Source of the DNA: Bacillota bacterium
Lineage (GTDB): Bacteria > Bacillota > Clostridia > Lachnospirales > Lachnospiraceae
DNA: 29,798 nt
Direction: 5' to 3'
NCBI GenBank assembly: GCA_023393095.1
Contig: JAEWMT010000129.1
Coordinates: forward strand, 1-29,798
Shown here in pieces: positions 5,516-13,514 of this stretch. The stretch's first letter is position 1. Every line of letters begins with the position of its first letter. The notes beneath the pieces were generated by a model that was not told where the DNA came from, made no database searches, and saw nothing but the letters and a program-made list of their open reading frames with translations. The translations under genes were made by a program, and so were the position numbers.

Positions 5516-8089
5516 ATGGGTATGTTAGAAAAGGTATTCGGCACTCATAGCGAGCGCGAAGTAAAAAGAATTATACCGTTAGTTGATAAAATTGAGGCAT
5601 TAGAACCGGATTTTGTTAAGCTTTCTGATGAAGAGCTAAAAGCTAAAACAACAGAATTTAAAAATAGAATTAAGAATGGTGAAACCTTAGATGATTTATT
5701 ACCGGAAGCATATGCTACGGTAAGAGAAGCTGCAAAGCGTGTCATTGGACAGAGACATTTCCGTGTTCAGTTGATCGGTGGCATCATTCTTCATCAGGGT
5801 CGTATCACTGAGATGCGTACTGGTGAAGGTAAAACCTTAACATCAACTTTGCCAGCATATTTGAATGCGTTGGAAGGTAAAGGTGTACACATCGTTACGG
5901 TTAATGATTACCTGGCAAAACGTGACTCTGAATGGATGGGACAAATTCATGAATTTTTAGGACTCACGGTAGGTGTTATTCTTAACAGTATGGAAAAGGA
6001 TGAGCGCCGTGAAGCATATAACTGCGATATCACCTATGCTACCAACAATGAATTGGGATTTGATTATCTAAGAGATAATATGGTTATCTATAAAGAACAG
6101 CTTGTTCAACGTGATTTACATTATGCAATCATTGATGAGGTTGACTCTGTACTTATTGATGAAGCTAGAACACCGCTTATTATTTCTGGTCAAAGTGGTA
6201 AATCCACCGAGCTTTATCGAGTATGCGACATTCTTGCAAGACAGCTGACCAAAGGTGAAGCTAAGGGTGAAATGACTAAGATGTCAGCACTGATGAAAGA
6301 AGAGATTGAGGAAACCGGAGATTTTGTTGTTGATGAGAAAGAAAAGAATGTTCATCTGACTGCAGATGGTGTTAAGAAAGTAGAAAAATTCTTTAATATA
6401 GAAAATCTTGCGGATCCGGAAAATCTTGAAATTCAGCATAATATCATCCTTGCTCTTCGTGCACATAATCTGATGTTCAAAGATAAGGATTATGTAGTAA
6501 AAGAGGACGAGGTATTAATTGTTGATGAGTTTACCGGACGTATTATGCCGGGAAGACGTTATAGTGATGGTCTTCATCAGGCTATTGAGGCAAAAGAGAA
6601 TGTTAAAGTAAAGAGAGAAAGCAAAACACTTGCAACGATTACCTTCCAGAACTTCTTTAATAAATATGCAAAAAAATCTGGTATGACTGGTACTGCTCTT
6701 ACAGAAGAAAAGGAATTCAGAGAAATTTACGGAATGGATGTTATTGAAGTTCCGACAAATCTTCCTGTTGCCCGTATTGATCGTCAGGATGCTGTTTATA
6801 AAACAAAAAAAGAGAAGTTAAATGCAATTATCAGAGAAATTGTGGAATCTCATAAAAAAGGACAACCAGTTCTTGTTGGTACAATCACAATTGAATCCTC
6901 CGAGGAAATTAGTACTCTGTTAAAAAAGCAGAATATTCCTCATAAGGTATTAAATGCGAAATTCCACGAATTAGAAGCAGAAATTGTAGCAGATGCAGGT
7001 CAGTATGGGGCAGTTACCATAGCAACAAATATGGCCGGACGTGGTACTGATATTAAACTTGGGGAAGGCGTAAAGGAAGTTGGCGGACTCAAGATTATTG
7101 GTACGGAACGCCATGAGTCCAGACGTATTGATAATCAGCTGCGTGGTCGTTCCGGTAGACAGGGTGACCCCGGTGAATCCCGCTTCTTTATTTCTCTGGA
7201 AGATGATGTTATGCGTCTGTTTGGTTCTGAGCGGTTGATGGGAATCTTTAATTCCCTTGGTATTTCAGAGGGAGAGCAGATTGAGCACAAGATGCTTACC
7301 AATGCAATAGAGAAAGCGCAGAAGAGAATTGAAAATAATAACTTTGGTATCAGAAAGAATCTCCTTGAGTATGATCAGGTAAATAATGAGCAAAGAGAAA
7401 TTATTTATGAAGAAAGAAGAAGGGTATTAAATGGCGAAAGCATGCGCGATACCGTTTACCGCATGATTACAGATACCGTTGAAGATAGTGTAAATACCTG
7501 TATCAGTGAAGACCAATCCCCGGATAAGTGGGATCTCGTAGAGTTAGATAATTTACTTCTTCCTATCATTCCTTTAAAGAAGATTGAATTTAGCGCTGAT
7601 CAGCTAAATCATATGCAGAAGGCTGATTTGATACAGCAGCTTAAGGAAGATGCCGTTAAGCTATATGAAGAGAAAGAGTTAGAATTCCAGGAAGCAGAAC
7701 AGATCAGAGAGATTGAGCGTGTTATTCTGCTAAAGGTGATTGACCACAAATGGATGGATCATATCGATGACATGGATCAGTTGCGTCAGGGTATCGGTCT
7801 AATGGCATATGGTCAGCGTCAGCCGGTTGTTGAGTATAAATTCCAGGGCTTTGACATGTTTGATAGTATGACAGCTTCCATACGGGAAGAAACAGTAAGG
7901 GCACTAATGCATGTTCGTATTGAACAGAAGGTAGAAAGAGAGCAGGTAGCTAAGGTTACCGGAACGAACAGGGATGATAGTGTAGCCAATGCTCCGATAA
8001 AACGTACGAGCAAGAAAATTCAACCGAACGATCCCTGCCCTTGCGGAAGCGGTAAGAAATATAAATTCTGCTGCGGAAGAAATGCATAA
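5516..8089 (+). CDS. secA: Preprotein translocase ATPase SecA
   Basis: An 857-residue motor that drives secreted proteins through the SecYEG channel using ATP. The Walker A motif GEGKT is at residues 103-107, the Walker B/DEAD-type DEVD at 206-209, and the second helicase domain carries GRGTDI and QLRGRSGRQGDPG. The extreme C-terminus has the zinc-binding tail with C841, C843, C852 and C853 (PCPCGSG...FCC), which binds SecB or ribosomes in other bacteria. The frame opens at a GTG at 5504, but that GTG is part of the GGAGTG ribosome binding site; ATG at 5516 gives the usual MGMLEKVFGTHSER start. Length is normal for Firmicutes. Only 94 bp separate it from prfB, which has its own promoter. Confidence 0.97.
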   Translation: MGMLEKVFGTHSEREVKRIIPLVDKIEALEPDFVKLSDEELKAKTTEFKNRIKNGETLDDLLPEAYATVREAAKRVIGQRHFRVQLIGGIILHQGRITEMRTGEGKTLTSTLPAYLNALEGKGVHIVTVNDYLAKRDSEWMGQIHEFLGLTVGVILNSMEKDERREAYNCDITYATNNELGFDYLRDNMVIYKEQLVQRDLHYAIIDEVDSVLIDEARTPLIISGQSGKSTELYRVCDILARQLTKGEAKGEMTKMSALMKEEIEETGDFVVDEKEKNVHLTADGVKKVEKFFNIENLADPENLEIQHNIILALRAHNLMFKDKDYVVKEDEVLIVDEFTGRIMPGRRYSDGLHQAIEAKENVKVKRESKTLATITFQNFFNKYAKKSGMTGTALTEEKEFREIYGMDVIEVPTNLPVARIDRQDAVYKTKKEKLNAIIREIVESHKKGQPVLVGTITIESSEEISTLLKKQNIPHKVLNAKFHELEAEIVADAGQYGAVTIATNMAGRGTDIKLGEGVKEVGGLKIIGTERHESRRIDNQLRGRSGRQGDPGESRFFISLEDDVMRLFGSERLMGIFNSLGISEGEQIEHKMLTNAIEKAQKRIENNNFGIRKNLLEYDQVNNEQREIIYEERRRVLNGESMRDTVYRMITDTVEDSVNTCISEDQSPDKWDLVELDNLLLPIIPLKKIEFSADQLNHMQKADLIQQLKEDAVKLYEEKELEFQEAEQIREIERVILLKVIDHKWMDHIDDMDQLRQGIGLMAYGQRQPVVEYKFQGFDMFDSMTASIREETVRALMHVRIEQKVEREQVAKVTGTNRDDSVANAPIKRTSKKIQPNDPCPCGSGKKYKFCCGRNA

Positions 8090-8137
8090 TATAATTTAAA
8101 TAGAATATAACAGAGTTTAAGGGTAAAATTAGACCTA

Positions 8138-8166
8138 TTGAGTTTAAAAAATTAATACGATATAAT
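8138..8166 (+). promoter_or_regulatory. Sigma-A promoter of prfB
   Basis: TTGAGT (8138-8143), a 17-nt spacer and TATAAT (8161-8166). The predicted start near 8173 overlaps the ribosome binding site, giving a very short leader, so readthrough from secA may also contribute. Confidence 0.55.
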
Positions 8167-8183
8167 ATAAAAGAGGTGATTTG

Positions 8184-9294
8184 GTGGTAGAGTTAGATCA
8201 GTATAAATATACTTTAAGTACTTATGAAAAACCACTAATAGAAGTGGGGGATTCACTTTGACCTTGCTAGGAAAAGTGATCGCGTAAAAGAACTCGAGCA
8301 AACAATGGAAGAGCCGGGCTTTTGGGATAATGCAGACAGAACCCAGAATGTGATGAAGGAATTAAAGAATCTGAAAGATACGATTGAGGAATTTAATCAT
8401 TTAAAAATGCGTTTTGAGGATGTTCAGACTTTAATACAGATGGGTAATGAAGAGAATGATTCGAGTCTCATTCCAGAGATCGAAGAAGCCATGAATTTGT
8501 TCATAGAGGATTTTGAGGAGCTTAAGCTTAGCACCCTGTTATCAGGGGAATATGATAAATATAATGCAATTCTGACACTTCATGCGGGTGCAGGAGGTAC
8601 GGAAAGCTGTGACTGGGCAAGCATGCTGTGCCGTATGTATCAGCGGTATGCAGATAAGAAGGGCTACACCACAGAGATGATAGATTTTCTAGATGGAGAC
8701 GAGGCTGGTTACAAATCTGTTACGCTGCAGATCAACGGTGAAAATGCATATGGACATTTGAAGTCAGAAAAGGGAGTACACCGCTTGGTGCGTATTTCTC
8801 CATTTAATGCAGCAGGTAAGAGGCAAACGTCCTTTGTATCCTGTGATGTTATGCCAGATATTGAAGAGGATACCGGAATCGAGATTAACGACGAGGATAT
8901 CAGAATTGATACATTTCGCTCTAGTGGAGCAGGTGGCCAGCACGTTAATAAGACTTCCTCAGCAATCCGAATTACGCATCTCCCTACGAATATTGTTGTA
9001 CAATGCCAGAATGAACGATCACAGTTGCAGAATAAAGATAAGGCGATGAAAATGCTGAAGGCTAAGCTGTATCTGTTAAAACAGCAGGAAAATCTGGATA
9101 AACTGTCAGGTATTCGTGGTGAAACAAAGGAAATTGGATGGGGAAGCCAGATCAGATCCTATGTCATGCAGCCCTATACTCTGGTGAAGGATCATCGTAC
9201 CAACGCAGAGATCGGAAATGCAGGCAGTGTATTAGATGGAAACCTTGACCCGTTTATCAATGCTTATCTAAAATGGAATGTACAAAGCGATTAA
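8184..9294 (+). CDS. prfB: Peptide chain release factor 2, made by programmed +1 frameshift
   Basis: RF2 releases finished proteins at UGA and UAA stops. The gene is split between two frames. Translation starts at GTG 8184 (MVELDQYKY..., AGAGG seven bases upstream), runs 25 codons to CTT 8256-8258 and meets an in-frame TGA at 8259-8261. Slipping one base forward resumes at GAC 8260 and continues as DLARKSDRVKELEQT into the long frame, giving 369 residues in all. The codon-recognition SPF tripeptide is at residues 205-207 and the catalytic GGQ at 250-252. A reading that starts at the ATG at 8305 would lose the first 40 residues. The frameshift makes RF2 control its own level. cheW follows 30 bp later and is probably co-transcribed. 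Confidence 0.95.
8246..8262 (+). promoter_or_regulatory. Programmed +1 frameshift site of prfB
   Basis: An internal Shine-Dalgarno-like GGGGG (8246-8250), five bases, the slippery CTT (8256-8258), the in-frame TGA stop (8259-8261) and the following C. In E. coli and B. subtilis the gap between the G-run and CTT is three bases; here it is five. Confidence 0.9.
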
Positions 9295-9324
9295 CCTAAT
9301 TGTTTCCATAAAGGAGGAGTATCA

Positions 9325-9792
9325 ATGCAAAGTACAAAACAGGCAATATTTAGGTTGGGACAGGATGAATATAGTCTCGACATTATGGATGTTATTGCAA
9401 TTGAAAAAATCTTAACAATTGAACCAGTCTCAAGCTTTACACAGAATTTTAAAGGAGTGATCAGTTTAAGAGGAGATATCATTCCTGTGTATAGCCTTAG
9501 AAGAAAGTTTGGCCTGGAAGATACACAACCGGATGCTGATACAAGATTTGTTATTGCATCCGTAAATGAGATGCAGGTTGCCTTTGAAGTAGATAAAATG
9601 GCGGAAATTGTTCAGGTGAATCCAGATCAAATGAATGAAGTACCTGTTATTTTGAAAGACAAAGATACCTCCTATCTGAAATTGATTTCAAAGGTAGGCG
9701 ACCATTTAGTTATTATGTTGGACAAGAATGGAATTCTAACGGAAGAAGAACATAAGAAAATGGTGGCTGGAGTTAAAAAAATAAAAGAATAG
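9325..9792 (+). CDS. cheW: CheW-like chemotaxis coupling protein
   Basis: A 155-residue protein covering one CheW domain, which normally links chemoreceptors to the kinase CheA. The family signatures are visible: IFRLGQDEYSLDI near the N-terminus, then FKGVISLRGDIIPVYSLRRKFG (around residues 42-63) and a second half ending with LVIMLDKNGIL. No response-regulator domain follows, so it is CheW rather than CheV. An AAAGGAGG site sits just before the ATG. It is the only chemotaxis gene in the window and trails prfB by 30 bp, so it probably shares the prfB transcript and a terminator at its own 3' end. Whether it serves the main flagellar array or a second receptor set cannot be told from the sequence. 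Confidence 0.88.
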   Translation: MQSTKQAIFRLGQDEYSLDIMDVIAIEKILTIEPVSSFTQNFKGVISLRGDIIPVYSLRRKFGLEDTQPDADTRFVIASVNEMQVAFEVDKMAEIVQVNPDQMNEVPVILKDKDTSYLKLISKVGDHLVIMLDKNGILTEEEHKKMVAGVKKIKE

Positions 9793-9806
9793 TACAGGAA
9801 TATACG

Positions 9807-9857
9807 AAAGGCTTCAATATACGGCAACAGGCCGATATTAGAGGCCTTTTTATTTTT
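9807..9857 (+). terminator. Intrinsic terminator after cheW
   Basis: An imperfect stem with AAAGGC (9807-9812) pairing to GCCTTT (9844-9849) and an inner CGGC/GCCG pair, followed by a T-rich run. Confidence 0.8.
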
Positions 9858-10034
9858 AGGACTAGACAATCATGAACAATTATTACTGCCGTGAATAGAT
9901 ATCATAGACCTTCCTGCAGTTCAACCATGGAGATCGAAGATGATACATGTTTTTAGTCCGTTTGGTAATAGGTTTATTTTAGAAGTTGTGGGAGTTAGTT
10001 AAAGAACAGTGAATAAAATTGTTTTATGCAAGAG

Positions 10035-10058
10035 CTATTTAGAAAAGTATCTAAATAG
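10035..10058. promoter_or_regulatory. Operator 1 of the SdpR-type gene, inside a long hairpin
   Basis: CTATTTAGA-N6-TCTAAATAG, identical in both halves to operator 2. Here the arms extend to a perfect 18-bp stem (10026-10043 with 10050-10067) followed by TTT, so the same DNA may also act as a terminator for upstream transcripts. Confidence 0.65.
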
Positions 10059-10061
10059 CTC

Positions 10062-10090
10062 TTGCATTTTATGTTATGAAGTAGTATGAT
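10062..10090 (+). promoter_or_regulatory. Promoter of the SdpR-type gene
   Basis: TTGCAT (10062-10067), a 17-nt spacer and TATGAT (10085-10090). The -35 overlaps the right arm of the operator 1 hairpin and the -10 abuts operator 2. Confidence 0.6.
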
Positions 10091-10114
10091 CTATTTAGAA
10101 ATTATTCTAAATAG
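10091..10114. promoter_or_regulatory. Operator 2 of the SdpR-type gene
   Basis: CTATTTAGA-N6-TCTAAATAG; the perfect dyad extends to 11 bp per arm (10089-10099 with 10106-10116). It lies at the expected transcription start and just before the ribosome binding site, a classic position for autorepression. Its centre is 56 bp from that of operator 1. Confidence 0.7.
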
Positions 10115-10132
10115 ATACAGGAGTTGATAATT

Positions 10133-10405
10133 ATGGGATTTGCTGATACGTTCAAAGCATTGTCAGATCCGGTAAGACGTGAAATACTGCTTATGCTGAG
10201 GGATGGCCAAATGTCTGCTGGAGAAATAGCAGCAAGATTTGACATGACAGGGGCGACGATATCCTATCATTTGACGCAACTAAAGAAGGCAGAGCTCATA
10301 TATGAAAGAAGGGAAAAGAATTATATTTTTTATGATTTAAATACTTCAGTATTCGAAGAAATAATGCTATGGTTTACCCAATTTTCAAAAAATGAAAACC
10401 ATTAA
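10133..10405 (+). CDS. ArsR-family repressor of the SdpR type
   Basis: A 90-residue winged-helix repressor. The sequence runs FADTFKALSDPVRREILLML, then AGEIAARFDMTGATISYHL as the recognition helix-turn-helix, then YERREKNYIFYDLN as the wing, closely resembling B. subtilis SdpR, which represses its own operon until its partner SdpI traps it at the membrane. No ArsR metal-site cysteines are present, so it is probably not a metal sensor. ATG 10133 is chosen because AGGAG lies nine bases upstream; a TTG at 10124 is part of that site. Two identical palindromes flank the promoter. The next gene encodes an SdpI-type membrane protein, supporting the pairing. No sdpABC toxin genes are in the window. 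Confidence 0.88.
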   Translation: MGFADTFKALSDPVRREILLMLRDGQMSAGEIAARFDMTGATISYHLTQLKKAELIYERREKNYIFYDLNTSVFEEIMLWFTQFSKNENH

Positions 10406-10477
10406 AATCTAAAACTACTGTAGTTACTGAAGTAACTCAAGCTACTGAAACTCAGAAAAAAAGGAGGTTATTTTTAG

Positions 10478-11122
10478 GTGAAACAGAAAACAAATAATGA
10501 TATTAAAAATTTTATTTTATCAGAATTTTTATGTTTTCTTCCATTGTTGATAGGAATTATTCTATATTCTAAATTACCCGGAAGTATTGCGATTCATTTT
10601 GATAATAATAATGAACCAGATCATTATGCAACAAAGGCATTTGTCATATTTGCTGTACCGTTGTTAATAATGCTTATTCAGGCACTTGTTTATTGGAGAT
10701 ACCAGATGGATGATGAAAAATATAAACTTGGACGAAAGTTATCTGGGGTCTTAATATATTCAATGCCAGTTATAGTTAATTTAGCAATGGCAATCGTTTA
10801 TATGTATGCTTTGGACTATGGTATTAATATCTCATTAATTTGCATGATAATGTGTGGTTTATTCATATTCATTTTAGGAAATTACATTCCAAAATGTCGT
10901 TATATCGGTTTTCGCTTGCCTTGGGCATCTGATGAAGAGGCCGTATGGCATAGAACATATCATTTTACGGGATGGATATTCGTGTTTGACGGGATATTGA
11001 TGATTGTATTTTCAGTGCTTAATGTATCAAATTCGATGTACGCTATTCTATGGTTGATTTTTGTTATTGCTCCATTCCTGTTTCTACTTATTTTTTCACT
11101 GATTGATTTGATTAAGCATTGA
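10478..11122 (+). CDS. SdpI-family membrane protein
   Basis: A 214-residue membrane protein with about six predicted hydrophobic helices. The N-terminal part has the DUF1648 pattern (YSKLPGSIAIHFDNNNEPD, about residues 29-47), and the middle has the SdpI signature GNYIPKCRYIGFRLPWA followed by a conserved W-H-x-T-x-x-x-x-G stretch. In B. subtilis SdpI gives immunity to the SdpC toxin and also sequesters SdpR. The start is GTG 10478, ten bases after AAGGAGG. It lies 72 bp after the repressor in the same operon; the gap holds a small GTTAC-TGAA-GTAAC hairpin and repeated CTACTG words. As no toxin genes are nearby, it may protect against toxins from neighbours or act as a lone membrane sensor. 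Confidence 0.88.
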   Translation: MKQKTNNDIKNFILSEFLCFLPLLIGIILYSKLPGSIAIHFDNNNEPDHYATKAFVIFAVPLLIMLIQALVYWRYQMDDEKYKLGRKLSGVLIYSMPVIVNLAMAIVYMYALDYGINISLICMIMCGLFIFILGNYIPKCRYIGFRLPWASDEEAVWHRTYHFTGWIFVFDGILMIVFSVLNVSNSMYAILWLIFVIAPFLFLLIFSLIDLIKH

Positions 11123-11202
11123 GCAGAAATTTCTCATAGAACTTCATTAGATATCCGCCCTGCAAAGACTACTCAAAGACATAAGAGTTTAATATTGAAC
11201 AA

Positions 11203-11257
11203 AAAAAATAATATTTATAACATGGCTTTCAAGCATATGTTACAAATATTATTTTTT
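11203..11257. terminator. Bidirectional terminator after the SdpI-type gene
   Basis: 21-nt arms (11203-11223 with 11237-11257) with one A-C mismatch, beginning with an A-run and ending with a T-run, so usable from either side. The preceding 80 bp hold no gene. Confidence 0.75.
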
Positions 11258-11402
11258 ATTTTGAACATAGGAAAAATGGTCTTGCAAAATGAATCAATAT
11301 ATGTTAGTATTTCTTTCTTAGAAAGACAATTGTATTTGATATACATACAACAATCTTAATGATTGAATAGACTTCCCTTAGGAAAATAGGAGGTGTCAAG
11401 AA

Positions 11403-11843
11403 ATGAATGCAGACCAATATTTTATTGTTAAAAAGAAAGCTGTGCCGGAGGTTCTTTTAAAGGTTGTAGAGGCTAAGAGGCTTCTTGATTCTGAACGTGT
11501 CATGACAGTTCAGGAGGCAACAGATGCAGTAGAAATTAGTAGAAGTTCGTTCTATAAATATCGGGATGATATTTTTCCATTTTACGAGAACACCAGAGGG
11601 AAGACGATAACCTTTATGCTTCAGATGGATGATAAACCGGGGCTTCTTTCCAAGGTGCTGAATCAGGTGGCAAAGTGTGAAGCAAATATTCTGACCATTC
11701 ATCAGAGTATTCCGGTTAATGGGATAGCTCTGCTTACATTAAGTATTGAGATACTACCTCTATCAGAAAGTCCATCAGTCTTAATTGATTCTATAGAGGC
11801 AATGGATGGAATACATTATGTGAAGGTTGTATCCAGAGAATAG
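11403..11843 (+). CDS. UPF0735 (PheB-like) ACT-domain protein
   Basis: A 146-residue protein with a short N-terminal helix-turn-helix-like region (EATDAVEISRSSFYKYRDDIFPF, about residues 38-60) and a C-terminal ACT domain (about 70-145, FMLQMDDKPGLLSKVLNQVA...). ACT domains usually bind amino acids and control enzymes or gene expression. The family is called PheB in Bacillus, where its function is not firmly known. AGGAGGTG precedes the ATG. A possible promoter is TTGCAA-17-TAGTAT (11282-11310). Homoserine dehydrogenase lies 258 bp downstream and apgM beyond it, so a role in sensing threonine, homoserine or a related amino acid is likely but inferred. Confidence 0.88.
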   Translation: MNADQYFIVKKKAVPEVLLKVVEAKRLLDSERVMTVQEATDAVEISRSSFYKYRDDIFPFYENTRGKTITFMLQMDDKPGLLSKVLNQVAKCEANILTIHQSIPVNGIALLTLSIEILPLSESPSVLIDSIEAMDGIHYVKVVSRE

Positions 11844-12101
11844 TGTGAATTAAAAACAATTCACTCGGGAAGAACTGTGAAGTTCGCACAGCAATGCTAA
11901 CCCCTTGTTCTTTCAAGACTTAAATTAGCCGCGAAAAGGCAGATATTTTAGTTAATGTGAAAGACTATGATTTTCTACATAACAAATTTTGTGCTTGCAG
12001 CCTCATAATTTATGGACTGTGGTAAGAATGGTGATTCGTTTAAATGACATTGGATATCAATAATTTTTTATTATAAAATGCAAGAAAGTGGAGGAACGGA
12101 A

Positions 12102-13319
12102 ATGATTAATATAGCGGTCTTGGGATATGGTACAATTGGTTCCGGTGTAGTAGAAGTTCTTAATACCAATGGTGATAGTATAGCAAAAAGAGCAGGGGAT
12201 CAGATTAACATTAAATATGTACTGGATTTAAGAGAATTTCCCGGCGATCCGGTTATGGAGATGCTGGTTCATGATGTAAATATCATATTAGATGATCCTG
12301 ATATCAAGATTATTTGTGAGGTGATGGGCGGTGTTGAACCTGCATTTACCTTTGTAAAGTCAGCATTATTAAAGGGCAAGAGTGTAGTTACCTCAAACAA
12401 AGAGCTGGTTGCAAAGCATGGAGCGGAACTTCTGAAGATAGCAAAGGAAAGAAATTTAAACTTCCTGTTTGAAGCAAGTGTTGGTGGCGGAATACCGATT
12501 ATAAGACCTCTAAACCAGTCTCTAACTGCGGATGAAATTGTGGAAATTACCGGTATTTTGAATGGTACAACCAATTATATCTTATCCAAGATGAGTGAAG
12601 AAGGACTGGGCTTTGAAGATGCTTTAGCCGACGCACAGAAGCTTGGTTATGCAGAGCGTAATCCTGCAGCTGATGTAGAAGGACATGATGCTTGCAGAAA
12701 GATCGCTATTTTATCCTCTCTTGCATTTGGTATGCAGGTAGATTATGAGGATATCTACACAGAAGGTATTACTAAAATTACGGATATTGACATCCGTTAT
12801 GCAAAAGCTTTAGATGCAAAAGTAAAATTATTTGCTACGAGCATTCGTAAGGATGATAGTGTATATGCAATGGTAGCACCTACCATGATCAAGTCAAATC
12901 ACCCGCTTTATAGTGTGAATGATGTGTTCAATGGTATCTTTGTTAGAGGAAATGTAATTGGTGATGTTATGTTCTACGGAAGCGGTGCCGGTAAATTACC
13001 TACCGCAAGTGCTGTAGTTGCTGATATTGTAGATGCTGCAAAACATTTGGGCACGAACATTTGGACGATCTGGAGCAGCAAGAAGCTGGAGCTTACTGAT
13101 ATCAATAAGGTACAGCACAGATTTTTCCTTAGAATCAAGGATAACTCTACGGCGAGTAAGGAACAGGTACAAAAACTATTAGGTAAGGTGGAAGAAGTAA
13201 AGGCCGAGGGAGTCATAGACGAATATGCATTTATCACTGATAGTATCACGGAACAGGAATTAAAAGAAAAAGTCAGTGAGCTTAATGGTGTTATCAGTAT
13301 CATAAGAGTAAGATTTTAA
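12102..13319 (+). CDS. hom: Homoserine dehydrogenase
   Basis: A 405-residue oxidoreductase that converts aspartate semialdehyde to homoserine, the branch point to threonine and methionine. The Rossmann motif GYGTIG is at residues 8-13, the substrate region includes TSNKELVAKHG (K100, K105) and NGTTNYIL, and the catalytic pair of DVEGHDACRK is D196 and K200. A C-terminal ACT domain (about 328-405) suggests threonine feedback inhibition. The frame extends eight codons further upstream, but GTGGAGG seven bases before ATG 12102 fixes the start. The 258-bp gap before it holds hairpins (GTGAATT/AATTCAC at 11845-11864; CTGTG/CACAG soon after) but no T-box or SAM-riboswitch signature that I can recognise. 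A weak TTGGAT-16-TATAAA pair (12050-12077) may be its promoter. Confidence 0.95.
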   Translation: MINIAVLGYGTIGSGVVEVLNTNGDSIAKRAGDQINIKYVLDLREFPGDPVMEMLVHDVNIILDDPDIKIICEVMGGVEPAFTFVKSALLKGKSVVTSNKELVAKHGAELLKIAKERNLNFLFEASVGGGIPIIRPLNQSLTADEIVEITGILNGTTNYILSKMSEEGLGFEDALADAQKLGYAERNPAADVEGHDACRKIAILSSLAFGMQVDYEDIYTEGITKITDIDIRYAKALDAKVKLFATSIRKDDSVYAMVAPTMIKSNHPLYSVNDVFNGIFVRGNVIGDVMFYGSGAGKLPTASAVVADIVDAAKHLGTNIWTIWSSKKLELTDINKVQHRFFLRIKDNSTASKEQVQKLLGKVEEVKAEGVIDEYAFITDSITEQELKEKVSELNGVISIIRVRF

Positions 13320-13514
13320 TACTCTAATTTCTTAATAGTTTAAATATATAAATAGAAAGCATTTAATATAAATGAACTAGGATAATTCAATGTGATAATG
13401 CAAACGAAATATTTAACATAGGAAAGCATTATTAATAGGTCAGTGTGTAGGTTTATTGAAAATTTTGATGTTGTTGATACACTGGTACTATAAGAAGAAA
13501 GGACCTGATTTTAT

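Noticed and set aside
8305..9294. prfB as a plain frame starting at ATG 8305
   Set aside because: This drops 40 conserved residues; the upstream frame and slippery stop show the true gene begins at 8184.
11844..12101. Possible T-box or SAM riboswitch before hom
   Set aside because: Small hairpins are present but the T-box GGGTGGNACCGCG block, SAM-I motifs and a terminator are all missing.
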